DNA of 33,303 nucleotides. It comes from a bacterium (GTDB lineage Bacteria; Chloroflexota; Chloroflexia; Chloroflexales; Kallotenuaceae). The notes beneath the pieces are model-generated. The model did no database searches. It saw only the letters and a list, made by a program, of their open reading frames with translations, and was not told the origin of the DNA. The translations under genes and the position numbers were made by a program. Of the stretch, positions 1 through 9,751 are shown piece after piece. The stretch covers positions 1 to 33,303 of the forward strand of contig JADDQE010000197.1 of assembly GCA_016781525.1 (NCBI GenBank). Reading direction: 5' to 3'. Positions within the stretch are counted from its first letter, which is position 1, and each line of letters starts with the position of its first letter.

Positions 1-41
1 TCTTCTCCTGTCTCGACAACAATGGACCACTTCCAAGGGGT

Positions 42-61
42 GGGAGGCTATAGCGCCTCCC
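42..61. repeat. Short GC-rich hairpin at the window edge
   Basis: GGGAGGC at 42-48 pairs perfectly with GCCTCCC at 55-61 around a 6-nt loop. No T-run follows on the plus strand. I see no convincing gene in 1-260. The stretch may be the 3' flank of an upstream gene or part of a longer structured leader. I looked for a T-box core and did not find one. Confidence 0.35.
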
Positions 62-131
62 CAGGCCAAAGGCGTTATTTCCGGTGGGCAGTCTGAAGTG
101 CACCGAGGCGCGGGCGTTACGTCAAGAAGAA

Positions 132-160
132 TTGACACTGTCTTTACCACTGTGAATCAT
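132..160 (+). promoter_or_regulatory. Possible upstream promoter
   Basis: TTGACA at 132-137 lies 17 bp before AATCAT at 155-160, which matches the -10 consensus at 4 of 6 positions. It could be a second, more distal promoter for the ilv operon, but the -10 is weaker than that of the promoter at 263-291. Confidence 0.3.
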
Positions 161-262
161 CTCTTTCTACCTGCCATCCAAGGGCAGCTCCGCCATGTGG
201 AGCTCGGACTCATCGACCAAACAAGGGAGTGTGGAAGTACTACATTTCGTACAAAAGTCGGC

Positions 263-291
263 TTGACGGCGGGATCAACGTGTGGTAGAGT
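263..291 (+). promoter_or_regulatory. Sigma70-type promoter of the ilv-leu operon leader
   Basis: TTGACG at 263-268 and TAGAGT at 286-291 are separated by 17 bp. Transcription would start near 298, about 18 nt before the leader peptide start codon. This is the spacing expected for an attenuator leader RNA. Inferred from consensus only. Confidence 0.6.
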
Positions 292-315
292 GTCTGCATC
301 AGAAACAGGAATGTC

Positions 316-405
316 ATGCACAGCTTTTCGCGCAACCTAATTAGCCTAGTCCTTCTAGTCCTCGTAGTGATTATCGAGGACAATTCAGCGTGCGGAGGGC
401 ACTAG
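316..405 (+). CDS. Branched-chain amino acid leader peptide (attenuator)
   Basis: This is a 29-codon ORF running from ATG 316 to TAG 403-405. Its core, LISLVLLVLVVII at residues 8-20, has 12 Leu, Val or Ile in 13 residues: 5 Leu, 4 Val and 3 Ile. Three of the five Leu codons are CTA, which is normally scarce in a GC-rich genome; this would make the ribosome more sensitive to low charged tRNA-Leu. AGGA at 307-310 is a plausible ribosome binding site 5 nt before the ATG. The ORF starts just after the promoter at 263-291 and ends 26 nt before a terminator hairpin, with ilvB as the next gene. The peptide is expected to act only by being translated, as in the ilv and leu leaders of enterobacteria. 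The core composition and position make a chance ORF very unlikely. Confidence 0.88.
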   Translation: MHSFSRNLISLVLLVLVVIIEDNSACGGH

Positions 406-442
406 GCAACGCGAAACTGGCAACGGTCCGAACCCTTCCGCA
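391..442 (+). promoter_or_regulatory. Antiterminator pairing of the ilvB attenuator
   Basis: GCGGAGGG at 392-399, within the last codons of the leader ORF, can pair with the 5' arm of the terminator (434-441), using one G-U. T391-A442 adds a ninth pair. The same 8 bases recur in the 3' arm of the terminator (447-454), so the two pairings exclude each other. A ribosome stalled on the Leu/Val/Ile codons (337-375) leaves 391-399 free. A ribosome at the stop codon (403-405) covers it. Inferred mechanism; pairing seen directly. Confidence 0.8.
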
Positions 443-461
443 AGAGGCGGAGGGGTTTTTT
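432..461 (+). terminator. Intrinsic terminator (attenuator) upstream of ilvB
   Basis: ACCCTTCCGC at 432-441 pairs with GCGGAGGGGT at 447-456 (10 bp, one G-U) around the loop AAGAG, followed by TTTTTT at 456-461. It lies between the leader peptide and ilvB, with no full gene before it, so it must act on the leader transcript. This makes it an attenuator rather than a gene-end terminator. Confidence 0.88.
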
Positions 462-786
462 AGTACCTGATACACGCTTGTCGGCTTGGCTGCACTGCCG
501 CAGCATTTGGACAACTCGATCGAGGCCGTAACGACAGTCGCAGCTCCTCAGCGACTGTGCTCCACAACGATGCGGACGGCTTCACCAGCATCGGCGCCAT
601 GACGGCGCGCCTTCCTAAGCATCGACGCTTCGACGTCATCCCTTGTTGCTGCCTGCACCTGCATGGCACTGACCGGCGCTATCTGCTGTTTTAGATGCGC
701 CACGCGTACCTCCGCGCAAGCTGGGGTTGCGAGCTACGACCTGAACGCTGATAGCGACGGCTGCAGCTACTATCTAGGAGATCGGT
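462..786 (+). other. Long untranslated spacer between attenuator and ilvB
   Basis: I see no gene in these 325 nt. A perfect 8-bp hairpin stem (ACAGTCGC 534-541 with GCGACTGT 551-558, loop 9 nt) is the clearest local structure. The spacer ends with the ilvB ribosome binding site AGGAG at 777-781. It is long for a simple post-attenuator leader and may hold a second control element, but nothing in it matches a known class that I can recognise. Confidence 0.4.
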
Positions 787-2493
787 ATGTCGGAGACACG
801 AAGCGGCGCCCAGATTATGTGCGAGGCGCTGATCCGCGAAGGCGTCGAAGTGATGTTTGGCTATCCGGGCGGCGCGATTATGCCCTTCTACCATGCGCTG
901 CCGGAGTATCCCGAGCTGCGGCATGTGCTGGTGCGGCACGAACAGGCCGCCGGACACGCAGCGGAAGGTTACGCACGGGCTTCCGGCAAGGTCGGCGTTT
1001 GCGTCGCGACCAGCGGACCGGGCGCGACAAACTTGGTGACGGCGATTGCCGACGCGATGATGGATAGCGTGCCGATGGTCGCGATTACCGGACAGGTGGC
1101 GGCCCAGTTCATCGGCAAGGATGCCTTCCAGGAAACCGACGTTACCGGCATCACTCAGCCCATCACCAAGCACAACTACCTCGTCACCAACATCGAAGAC
1201 ATCGCGTACGTGCTGAAAGAAGCCTTTCACATTGCGCGCACCGGACGCCCGGGACCCGTGCTGGTGGACATTGCAAAGAATGCGATGGTCGCGCGCACAA
1301 CGCCTCGCTGGCCCGACAAGGTAAACCTCGCAGGGTACAAGCCAAACTACGAGGGCAACCGACGCCAAATCCGTGAGGCCATCAGGCTGATTGGCGAGGC
1401 CAAAAAGCCTTTGATCCTGGCTGGTCGTGGCATTCAGCTCGCGGGAGCATTTGCGGAGCTGCGCGAGCTGGCCGAGCGTACGGGCATCCCGGTGATTACG
1501 ACGCTGCTCGGGATTGGCGCGTTCCCCGAAAATCACCCGCTGGCCCTGGGAATGCCGGGTATGCACGGCTGGGTCCACAACAACCGGGCAATTCAGGAAT
1601 GCGACCTGCTGCTCAATCTTGGCAGCCGCTTCGACGACCGCGTAACCGGCAAAACCTCCACCTTCGCGCCCCACGCCAAAATCGTCCACGTCGATATCGA
1701 CCCCTCAGAAATTGGCAAGAACATCCGGGTCGACGTCCCCATCGTGGGCGACGTGCAGAATGTGCTGCGCGCTATACTCGAGGAGCTGCCAGCCCGCGAC
1801 GCCGCCGAATGGGTCCGCCATATTCATGCGATCCGCGACCAGCACCTGCAGCGGCAGCAGTACACGCGGCCTGATACCGACATGTTCATGCCGCACGACG
1901 TCTTCGCGGCGTTCACACGCATACTCAACGAGCGCGGCGCCTATCGCGTCTGCACCGACGTCGGCCAGCACCAGATGTGGGCGGCTCAGCTGATCGATTG
2001 GCTGCGGCCACACACACATATCACAAGCGGCGGCCTCGGTACGATGGGCTTTGCGCTGCCGGCGGCTATGGGCGCCCAGATCGCCCAGCCTAACGAGACG
2101 GTTTGGGCAGTTGCCGGCGACGGTGGTATCCAGATGAATATTCAGGAGCTGGCAACCATCCGCCAGGAAGGGCTGCCGATCAAGATCGCGATCATCAACA
2201 ACGGCTACCTGGGGATGGTACGGCAGTGGCAGGAGCTCTTCCATGAGCGGCGGTACTCGGCTACCCCAATGTGGAGCCCCGACTTTGTCAAGGTTGCCGA
2301 AGCGTACGGCATCCCTGGCATCTGCGTCACCCACCAGTCGCAGGTCGAGGACGCGTTCAATACCGCGTATGCCACCGATGGCCCTGTCCTGCTCGAGTTC
2401 CAGGTCGAGCGTGAGGTCAACGTGTATCCGATGGTTGCGCCGGGCGCATCGATCAGCGAGATGATCACCGAGTCCCCCATGGCTGTCGTGTAA
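787..2493 (+). CDS. ilvB: Acetolactate synthase, large (catalytic) subunit
   Basis: This cytoplasmic ThDP, Mg2+ and FAD enzyme condenses two pyruvates to 2-acetolactate for valine and leucine, or pyruvate with 2-oxobutyrate for isoleucine. The 568 residues match the family length. The N-terminal ThDP-binding domain has GYPGGAIMPFYHAL and the catalytic glutamate E52 in RHEQAAGHAAEGYARA. The central FAD domain follows, and the C-terminal pyrophosphate domain has the GDG...NN signature (GDGGIQMNIQELATI, then IINNGYLGMVRQWQ). The ATG has AGGAG 5 nt upstream. This is the first structural gene of the operon, behind the attenuator, and it is followed 87 nt later by the regulatory subunit gene ilvN. 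Confidence 0.97.
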   Translation: MSETRSGAQIMCEALIREGVEVMFGYPGGAIMPFYHALPEYPELRHVLVRHEQAAGHAAEGYARASGKVGVCVATSGPGATNLVTAIADAMMDSVPMVAITGQVAAQFIGKDAFQETDVTGITQPITKHNYLVTNIEDIAYVLKEAFHIARTGRPGPVLVDIAKNAMVARTTPRWPDKVNLAGYKPNYEGNRRQIREAIRLIGEAKKPLILAGRGIQLAGAFAELRELAERTGIPVITTLLGIGAFPENHPLALGMPGMHGWVHNNRAIQECDLLLNLGSRFDDRVTGKTSTFAPHAKIVHVDIDPSEIGKNIRVDVPIVGDVQNVLRAILEELPARDAAEWVRHIHAIRDQHLQRQQYTRPDTDMFMPHDVFAAFTRILNERGAYRVCTDVGQHQMWAAQLIDWLRPHTHITSGGLGTMGFALPAAMGAQIAQPNETVWAVAGDGGIQMNIQELATIRQEGLPIKIAIINNGYLGMVRQWQELFHERRYSATPMWSPDFVKVAEAYGIPGICVTHQSQVEDAFNTAYATDGPVLLEFQVEREVNVYPMVAPGASISEMITESPMAVV

Positions 2494-2580
2494 AACCGTT
2501 TGTGAGCAACGCCCGCGAACACGAGCGAAACTGCAGCAACTGCGCCCTCGCGTTTGTGGGCGGAACCTAAAGAGAGCAAG

Positions 2581-3093
2581 ATGAAGCATACACTTGTCGC
2601 ACTCATGGAGGACCACCCAGGCGTCCTCAACCGCGTATCCAGCTTATTCCGCCGTCGAGGTTTCAACATCGAGAGCATGAGCGTCGGACATACCGAAACG
2701 CCAGGTATCTCACGCATGACCATCGTCGTCGACAGCAGCGATACCAGCGTAGAACAGGTCACGAAGCAGCTGTACCGGCTGATCGAGGTGCTCAAAGTCA
2801 GTGACGTCACGGCCGATCCGAATGTTGCGCGCGAGCTAGTCATGATTAAAGTTCATGCTCCATCCAGCCGTCGTGCTGAGCTCAGCAGCCTGGCCGATGT
2901 GTTCGAGGCCAAGATTGTTGACGTGGCGCACGACTCGCTGATGCTCGAGCTGAGCGCCAACCCCGACAAGGTCGAAAATTTTATCGAGCTGGTGCGACCA
3001 TTCGGCATTCGTGAGATGGTCCGGACGGGGCGCGTCGCGATGGTGCGTGGCTCGAACAGTCACGCTGCCGAGGCATACGTCAAAACGGCGTAA
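2581..3093 (+). CDS. ilvN: Acetolactate synthase, small (regulatory) subunit
   Basis: This 170-residue protein binds IlvB, activates it and gives feedback inhibition, usually by valine. The N-terminal ACT domain (residues about 2-75) reads HTLVALMEDHPGVLNRVSSL then RRGFNIESMSVG, the classic ACT ligand-loop pattern of IlvN/IlvH. The C-terminal ALS_ss_C domain fills about 80-160. The length matches the long IlvH-like form rather than the short E. coli IlvN. I chose ATG 2581 because the family begins MKHT-like there and a GAGAG purine stretch lies just upstream; an in-frame ATG at 2554 would add nine unconserved residues. It follows ilvB and precedes ilvC. Confidence 0.95.
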   Translation: MKHTLVALMEDHPGVLNRVSSLFRRRGFNIESMSVGHTETPGISRMTIVVDSSDTSVEQVTKQLYRLIEVLKVSDVTADPNVARELVMIKVHAPSSRRAELSSLADVFEAKIVDVAHDSLMLELSANPDKVENFIELVRPFGIREMVRTGRVAMVRGSNSHAAEAYVKTA

Positions 3094-3137
3094 ACCAACA
3101 GCCGACTGAGGATCGCGCTTGGACAAGGAGCTTTCCA

Positions 3138-3257
3138 ATGAACGCCAATACCAAGAATACAAATGACAACAATCCTCAGCAGGATGAAGGCAAGCGGCGC
3201 GAGGAAAAGCAGTTCTGGACCGAATGGTGGCGCGAATACGCTCAAACGTGGAAATAG
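3138..3257 (+). CDS. Small 39-residue ORF between ilvN and ilvC
   Basis: This short ORF has a strong ribosome binding site (AAGGAG, 7 nt before ATG 3138). It has an Asn/Gln-rich hydrophilic N-terminal half and a charged, aromatic C-terminal half ending [14 protein letters not shown], with four Trp in the last 14 residues. Its TAG at 3255-3257 touches the GGGAG ribosome binding site of ilvC (3257-3261), which suggests translational coupling. The 15-nt sequence GACAAGGAGCTTTCC before it recurs exactly before leuA. I recognise no family. It could be a microprotein that modulates a neighbouring enzyme, or a translated spacer that delivers ribosomes to ilvC. The strong ribosome binding site and biased composition favour real translation. 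Confidence 0.55.
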   Translation: MNANTKNTNDNNPQQDEGKRREEKQFWTEWWREYAQTWK

Positions 3258-3268
3258 GGAGCGCAGAC

Positions 3269-4291
<1,023 letters not shown>

Positions 4292-4302
4292 CCACGCTAT
4301 CA

Positions 4303-4349
4303 GCTATGAGCCGTCAGGCGCGCTCAGGCACCAGCTGACGGCTCGTAGC
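4303..4349. repeat. Heptamer-style inverted repeat between ilvC and leuA
   Basis: GCTATGAGCCGTCAG at 4303-4317 pairs with CTGACGGCTCGTAGC at 4335-4349: 15 bp with one G-U and a 17-nt loop. The sequence reads as drifting 7-mers (GCTATCA, GCTATGA, GCCGTCA). No T-run follows, so it is not a standard terminator. It fills most of the 88-nt spacer. Confidence 0.7.
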
Positions 4350-4379
4350 GTCCGCTGACAGCGACAAGGAGCTTTCCTC

Positions 4380-6062
<1,683 letters not shown>

Positions 6063-6138
6063 TGCAGCGCTCGACAGGGTCGCTCCAATACGCCTTATGC
6101 TACGACTACTTGCCTCAAGCCAGGAGCAGGCAACGTCA

Positions 6139-6963
6139 ATGAAGACGATTGCCTATCTTGGCCCTCCTGGCACCTGGAGCGAGGCTGCCGCGATCTTGTA
6201 TGGCGGGAGTCTGCACAAGCTCCTGTCGCTCGGAAGTACCCCGGCCGTTGTGTCCGCGATCGAGACCGGGCTTGCGGATGTCGGCGTGCTGCCGGTGGAA
6301 AATTCGCTCGAGGGCGCCGTCGGCGCCACGCTCGATCTTTTGATCCACGAGACGGATTTGCGGATCACGGCCGAGGTTGTGGTGCCGATCCGTCACCTGC
6401 TGCTGGCCAAACCGGAGACGACCTTCGCCGACATTCGCGTCCTGCGCTCACACCCACAGTCCCTCGGACAGTGTCGGCGCTTTGTTGAGCGCGTGCTGCC
6501 AAAGGTAACAACCGCGGCTTCGCTCAGCAATACTGCGGCCGTGGAAGAGATGCTGGCGGAAGCCGGCAGCGCAGCGATCAGCACGCCCCGTGCGGCGGAG
6601 CTCTATCCGGTACAAGTCCTCGCACGCGATATTCAAGACAAGCAGACCAACGAGACGCGCTTCCTGGTGTTGGCTCCCGAGGACGCACCAATGAGCGGCA
6701 ACGATAAGACGTCGATTGCATTTTCGATCCGCGAGAACAAACCGGGTGGCCTTGTCGCGCTCTTGAACGAGTTCGCGGCAAACGGCATCAATCTAACGAA
6801 GGTCGAGTCACGCCCAGCGCGTGAGCGTCTCGGCCAGTATATCTTTTTGTGCGACCTTGAAGGCCACCGTGACGAGCCGCTTGTTGCCGCCGCTCTAGCG
6901 CGAGTGCAGCAGCAGGCTGAGTGGCTAAAGCTGTTCGGGTCGTATCCGGCTTGGGAACGATAG
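6139..6963 (+). CDS. pheA: Prephenate dehydratase
   Basis: This enzyme converts prephenate to phenylpyruvate in phenylalanine synthesis. Starting at ATG 6139 it has 274 residues, the usual length for the stand-alone enzyme without chorismate mutase. The N-terminal catalytic domain begins TIAYLGPPGTWSEAA and ends with the NETRFLVL motif that carries the catalytic Thr-Arg-Phe. The C-terminal ACT domain (about 190-270) contains the phenylalanine-binding ESRP sequence. Longer in-frame starts would overlap leuA and add unconserved residues. The ribosome binding site is modest: AGGAG 12 nt or GCAGG 8 nt upstream. An aromatic gene within a branched-chain operon is unusual; IlvE may also act on aromatic keto acids, but that is inference. 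Confidence 0.94.
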   Translation: MKTIAYLGPPGTWSEAAAILYGGSLHKLLSLGSTPAVVSAIETGLADVGVLPVENSLEGAVGATLDLLIHETDLRITAEVVVPIRHLLLAKPETTFADIRVLRSHPQSLGQCRRFVERVLPKVTTAASLSNTAAVEEMLAEAGSAAISTPRAAELYPVQVLARDIQDKQTNETRFLVLAPEDAPMSGNDKTSIAFSIRENKPGGLVALLNEFAANGINLTKVESRPARERLGQYIFLCDLEGHRDEPLVAAALARVQQQAEWLKLFGSYPAWER

Positions 6964-6968
6964 CGGTC

Positions 6969-7087
6969 GGTTATCAGGTGTTAGCCGTCGGGAAGTGGTC
7001 AGACAGCGCCGCAGTGCCGGTAGTCAACCATCAACGGACCAGCGCTGATTGTTGACAGCGGTTACCTGACAGCTGATAGCCTTTTTT
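6969..7087 (+). repeat. Nested palindrome with U-tract between pheA and cimA
   Basis: An outer stem joins 6969-6984 to 7066-7081 (15 of 16 positions pair, two of them G-U). It encloses an inner stem joining 7023-7036 to 7043-7056 (12 of 14 pair). TTTTTT at 7082-7087 follows directly, and the cimA ribosome binding site GGAG starts at 7088. The element looks both like a heptamer repeat and like an intrinsic terminator or attenuator set just before cimA. Folding is read by eye. Confidence 0.6.
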
Positions 7088-7096
7088 GGAGCGCAG

Positions 7097-8683
7097 ATGA
7101 CCATTGAACTGTACGATACAACCCTCCGTGACGGAACGCAGCGTGAAGGATTGTCGCTGTCGGTCGAGGACAAGCTCAAGATCGCGCGGGAGCTTGACGC
7201 ATTTGGCGTGCCCTACATCGAAGGTGGTTGGCCGGGCTCGAATCCCAAAGATGTCGAGTTCTTTCGCCGCGCCAAGACCGAACGCTGGCAGCAGGCCACC
7301 ATTTGCGCCTTCGGTTCCACGCGTCGTGCCAATGCGGACGTTGCGTCCGACCCGAATATCCTCGCCCTCCTCGAAGCCGAGACCGACGTCTGCACGATCG
7401 TGGGCAAGTCATGGACCCTCCACGTGACCCATGTGCTTGAAACCACGCTTGAAGAAAACATTCGGATGATTGCTGATAGCGTGGCTTACTTACGGCAGCA
7501 AGGACGTCGCGTCTTTTATGACGCCGAGCACTTCTTCGACGGCTACCGCGCTGCACCCGCGTATGCACTTGCCACCGTCATGGCGGCAGCCGAGGCCGGC
7601 GCCGAGTGCGTCATTCTGTGTGATACAAACGGCGGCTCGCTGCCAAGCTGGATCTCCGAGGTCGTTGCTACGGTTGCCGAGACCTTGCCCTGCCGGACCG
7701 GCATTCACACACACAACGACGGCGAGCTTGCAGTAGCAAATTCGTTGGCGGCGATCCAGGCCGGCGCCAAACATGTACAAGGCACAATCAACGGCTATGG
7801 CGAACGGTGCGGCAACGCCAATTTGATTCCAATAATCGCGAACCTGCAGCTCAAGCTTGGATACCGGGTCGTTTCAGATGCCCAGCTTGCACGGCTGATG
7901 GAACTGTCGCGCTTTGTCGCGGCCGTCGCGAACCTGAATCCGGATGAACATGCTGCCTACGTCGGCCACAGCGCCTTCGCGCACAAGGGTGGCATCCATG
8001 TCGCGGCGGTTGCCAAGGTCGAGGAAAGCTACCAGCACGTCGATCCGCGCCTGGTGGGCAACCAGCGAAGGGTTGTGGTTTCCGAGCTATCAGGTCGGGG
8101 CAACGTCAAGATGCGGGCGGAAGAGCTCGGGATCCATGTGAATGGGAACGAACGCGAGGTCTTGCAGAAGATCAAGGAGATGGAAAACCAGGGCTTTCAG
8201 TACGAGGCCGCCGAGGGCTCCTTCGAGCTTCTGGTCCGCCGCACCGCGCCGAGCTATCGACCTCCTTTTGAGATGCTGGATGCGATGGTCGTGGTCGAGC
8301 AGCGCAACGGTCGGCCAATGCTGTCAGAGGCGATGGTCAAGCTGCGTGTAAACGACGAGATTGTGCACACCGCGGCGGAGGGAACAGGACCGGTCAATGC
8401 GCTGGACAAAGCAATGCGCAAGGCGCTGGTGCCGTTCTATCCGGAGCTTGCGGCCGTACACTTAGCTGACTACAAGGTCCGCATTGTTGACGAGCAATCC
8501 GCCACGGGCGCGACCACGCGGGTGCTGATCGAGGCGGCGCGCGGCGACGAGCGCTGGTCCACCGTCGGCTGCTCAGCCAACATCATCGAGGCAAGCTGGC
8601 AGGCCTTGGTTGACTCGTTCGAGCTGCCGCTGCTGCGCCAGCAGACCGAACAGCACGCAGTCCCGCTTGCCGTTACCTCCTAG
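7097..8683 (+). CDS. cimA: (R)-citramalate synthase
   Basis: This enzyme condenses pyruvate with acetyl-CoA to (R)-citramalate, which LeuCD and LeuB then turn into 2-oxobutyrate, so isoleucine can be made without threonine deaminase. The 528 residues match the CimA branch of the LeuA superfamily. The barrel starts YDTTLRDGTQREGLSLS and has FGVPYIEGGWPGSNPKD; the metal site is GIHTHNDGELAVANS, followed by GTINGYGERCGNANL. IEGGWPGSNPKD and GIHTHND are typical of this branch rather than of true LeuA. A C-terminal regulatory domain follows. GGAG lies 5 nt before ATG 7097, right after the U-tract of the upstream palindrome. The neighbouring leuC, leuD and leuB complete the route. Confidence 0.93.
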   Translation: MTIELYDTTLRDGTQREGLSLSVEDKLKIARELDAFGVPYIEGGWPGSNPKDVEFFRRAKTERWQQATICAFGSTRRANADVASDPNILALLEAETDVCTIVGKSWTLHVTHVLETTLEENIRMIADSVAYLRQQGRRVFYDAEHFFDGYRAAPAYALATVMAAAEAGAECVILCDTNGGSLPSWISEVVATVAETLPCRTGIHTHNDGELAVANSLAAIQAGAKHVQGTINGYGERCGNANLIPIIANLQLKLGYRVVSDAQLARLMELSRFVAAVANLNPDEHAAYVGHSAFAHKGGIHVAAVAKVEESYQHVDPRLVGNQRRVVVSELSGRGNVKMRAEELGIHVNGNEREVLQKIKEMENQGFQYEAAEGSFELLVRRTAPSYRPPFEMLDAMVVVEQRNGRPMLSEAMVKLRVNDEIVHTAAEGTGPVNALDKAMRKALVPFYPELAAVHLADYKVRIVDEQSATGATTRVLIEAARGDERWSTVGCSANIIEASWQALVDSFELPLLRQQTEQHAVPLAVTS

Positions 8684-8755
8684 GTTCACTGCCAAGTACG
8701 GCGGCAACGATGAGGCCTCCCCGCGGCCTGATCATGATCATAAAGGAACGCAGCC

Positions 8756-9679
8756 ATGCCGATGAATGCCACCAAATTTATCTGGTTTAACGGCGAGCTG
8801 GTTGAGTGGGAGCGCGCGACCGTGCATGTCATGGCGCACGCGCTGCACTACGGCTCGAGCATCTTCGAGGGCATCCGCGCCTACGCAACTCCGCGCGGCC
8901 CGGCGATCTTTCGGCTACAGCCGCACATCGAGCGCATGGTTGACTCGGCCCGGATCTACCGTATGCCGCTGCCATACACGCCGGAGCAGCTAGCAATGGC
9001 ATGCCACGAAGTGGTAAGGGCGAACGAGCTAACGAGCGCCTACCTCCGCCCGATTGCCTACCGCGCCTTTGGTGAGATAAGCCCAGCACCCAAGAATACA
9101 CCGGTCGAGGTGGCGGTGGCAGCCATCCCCTGGGGCAAGTTTCTCGGCGATGACGTCATGGAACGTGGCGTCGACGTGTGTGTCTCAAGCTGGACTCGTC
9201 CAGCGCCCAACACCCTGCCGACAATGGCGAAAGCAGGCGGTAACTATCTATCATCACAGCTGATCGTGATGGAAGCTCAGCTCAACGGCTATGTGGAAGG
9301 AATTGCCCTCGATAGCAGCGGCAATCTTAGCGAGGGCTCCGGCGAGAACCTTTTTCTGATTCGTAACGGCATCATCCTGACTCCGCCGCTCACCGCCTCG
9401 GTGTTGCCGGGCATCACGCGCGACACAGTCATTACGATTGCGCGACAGCTCGGCTACGAGGTACGTGAGCAGACGATCCCTCGCGAGGCGCTGTACGTTG
9501 CAGACGAGCTCTTCTTCACAGGGACAGCCGCGGAAGTATCGCCGATCCGCTCAGTCGACGGCATCGTGGTGAAGGCGGGCGGGCGTGGGCCAATCACAGC
9601 GGAGATTGCTAACCACTTCTTTGGTCTTTTCACTGGCGAAACCGAAGATCAGCACGGCTGGCTCGACTATGTTCAATAA
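8756..9679 (+). CDS. ilvE: Branched-chain amino acid aminotransferase
   Basis: This PLP enzyme moves the amino group of glutamate to the three branched-chain keto acids, the last step for Val, Leu and Ile. The 307 residues match class IV aminotransferases. The PLP lysine is K159 in TMAKAGGNYLSSQL, the same number as in E. coli IlvE. The substrate and cofactor loops GNLSEGSGENLF, VLPGITRDTV and FFTGTAAEVSPIRSVDG are intact. AAGGA lies 8 nt before ATG 8756. A second ATG two codons later is possible. It follows cimA by 72 nt; that spacer has a TGATCATGATCA palindrome but no terminator. Confidence 0.96.
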   Translation: MPMNATKFIWFNGELVEWERATVHVMAHALHYGSSIFEGIRAYATPRGPAIFRLQPHIERMVDSARIYRMPLPYTPEQLAMACHEVVRANELTSAYLRPIAYRAFGEISPAPKNTPVEVAVAAIPWGKFLGDDVMERGVDVCVSSWTRPAPNTLPTMAKAGGNYLSSQLIVMEAQLNGYVEGIALDSSGNLSEGSGENLFLIRNGIILTPPLTASVLPGITRDTVITIARQLGYEVREQTIPREALYVADELFFTGTAAEVSPIRSVDGIVVKAGGRGPITAEIANHFFGLFTGETEDQHGWLDYVQ

Positions 9680-9696
9680 GCCTCATGGGCCAAGCC

Positions 9697-9725
9697 TCGC
9701 AATGGATATTAAATTTCGGTAAAAT
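9697..9725 (+). promoter_or_regulatory. Possible internal promoter before leuC
   Basis: TAAAAT at 9720-9725 is a good -10 in an unusually AT-rich patch, with a weak -35 (TCGCAA at 9697-9702) 17 bp upstream. It would place a start near 9732, giving leuC a very short leader. Suggestive only. Confidence 0.35.
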
Positions 9726-9751
9726 TCCACTTCGATATGGAGCAGAATGCT

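Noticed and set aside
1..300. A T-box or other tRNA-sensing leader before ilvB
   Set aside because: I found no T-box core sequence, and the leader peptide and terminator already explain regulation. The hairpin at 42-61 alone is not enough.
98..340. An 80-codon frame upstream of ilvB
   Set aside because: It overlaps the promoter and leader peptide, has no ribosome binding site and no protein-like composition. The leader peptide in another frame explains the region better.
691..1689. A 332-codon minus-strand frame opposite ilvB
   Set aside because: It is a mirror of ilvB codon bias in a GC-rich gene, with no family motif and no start signal.
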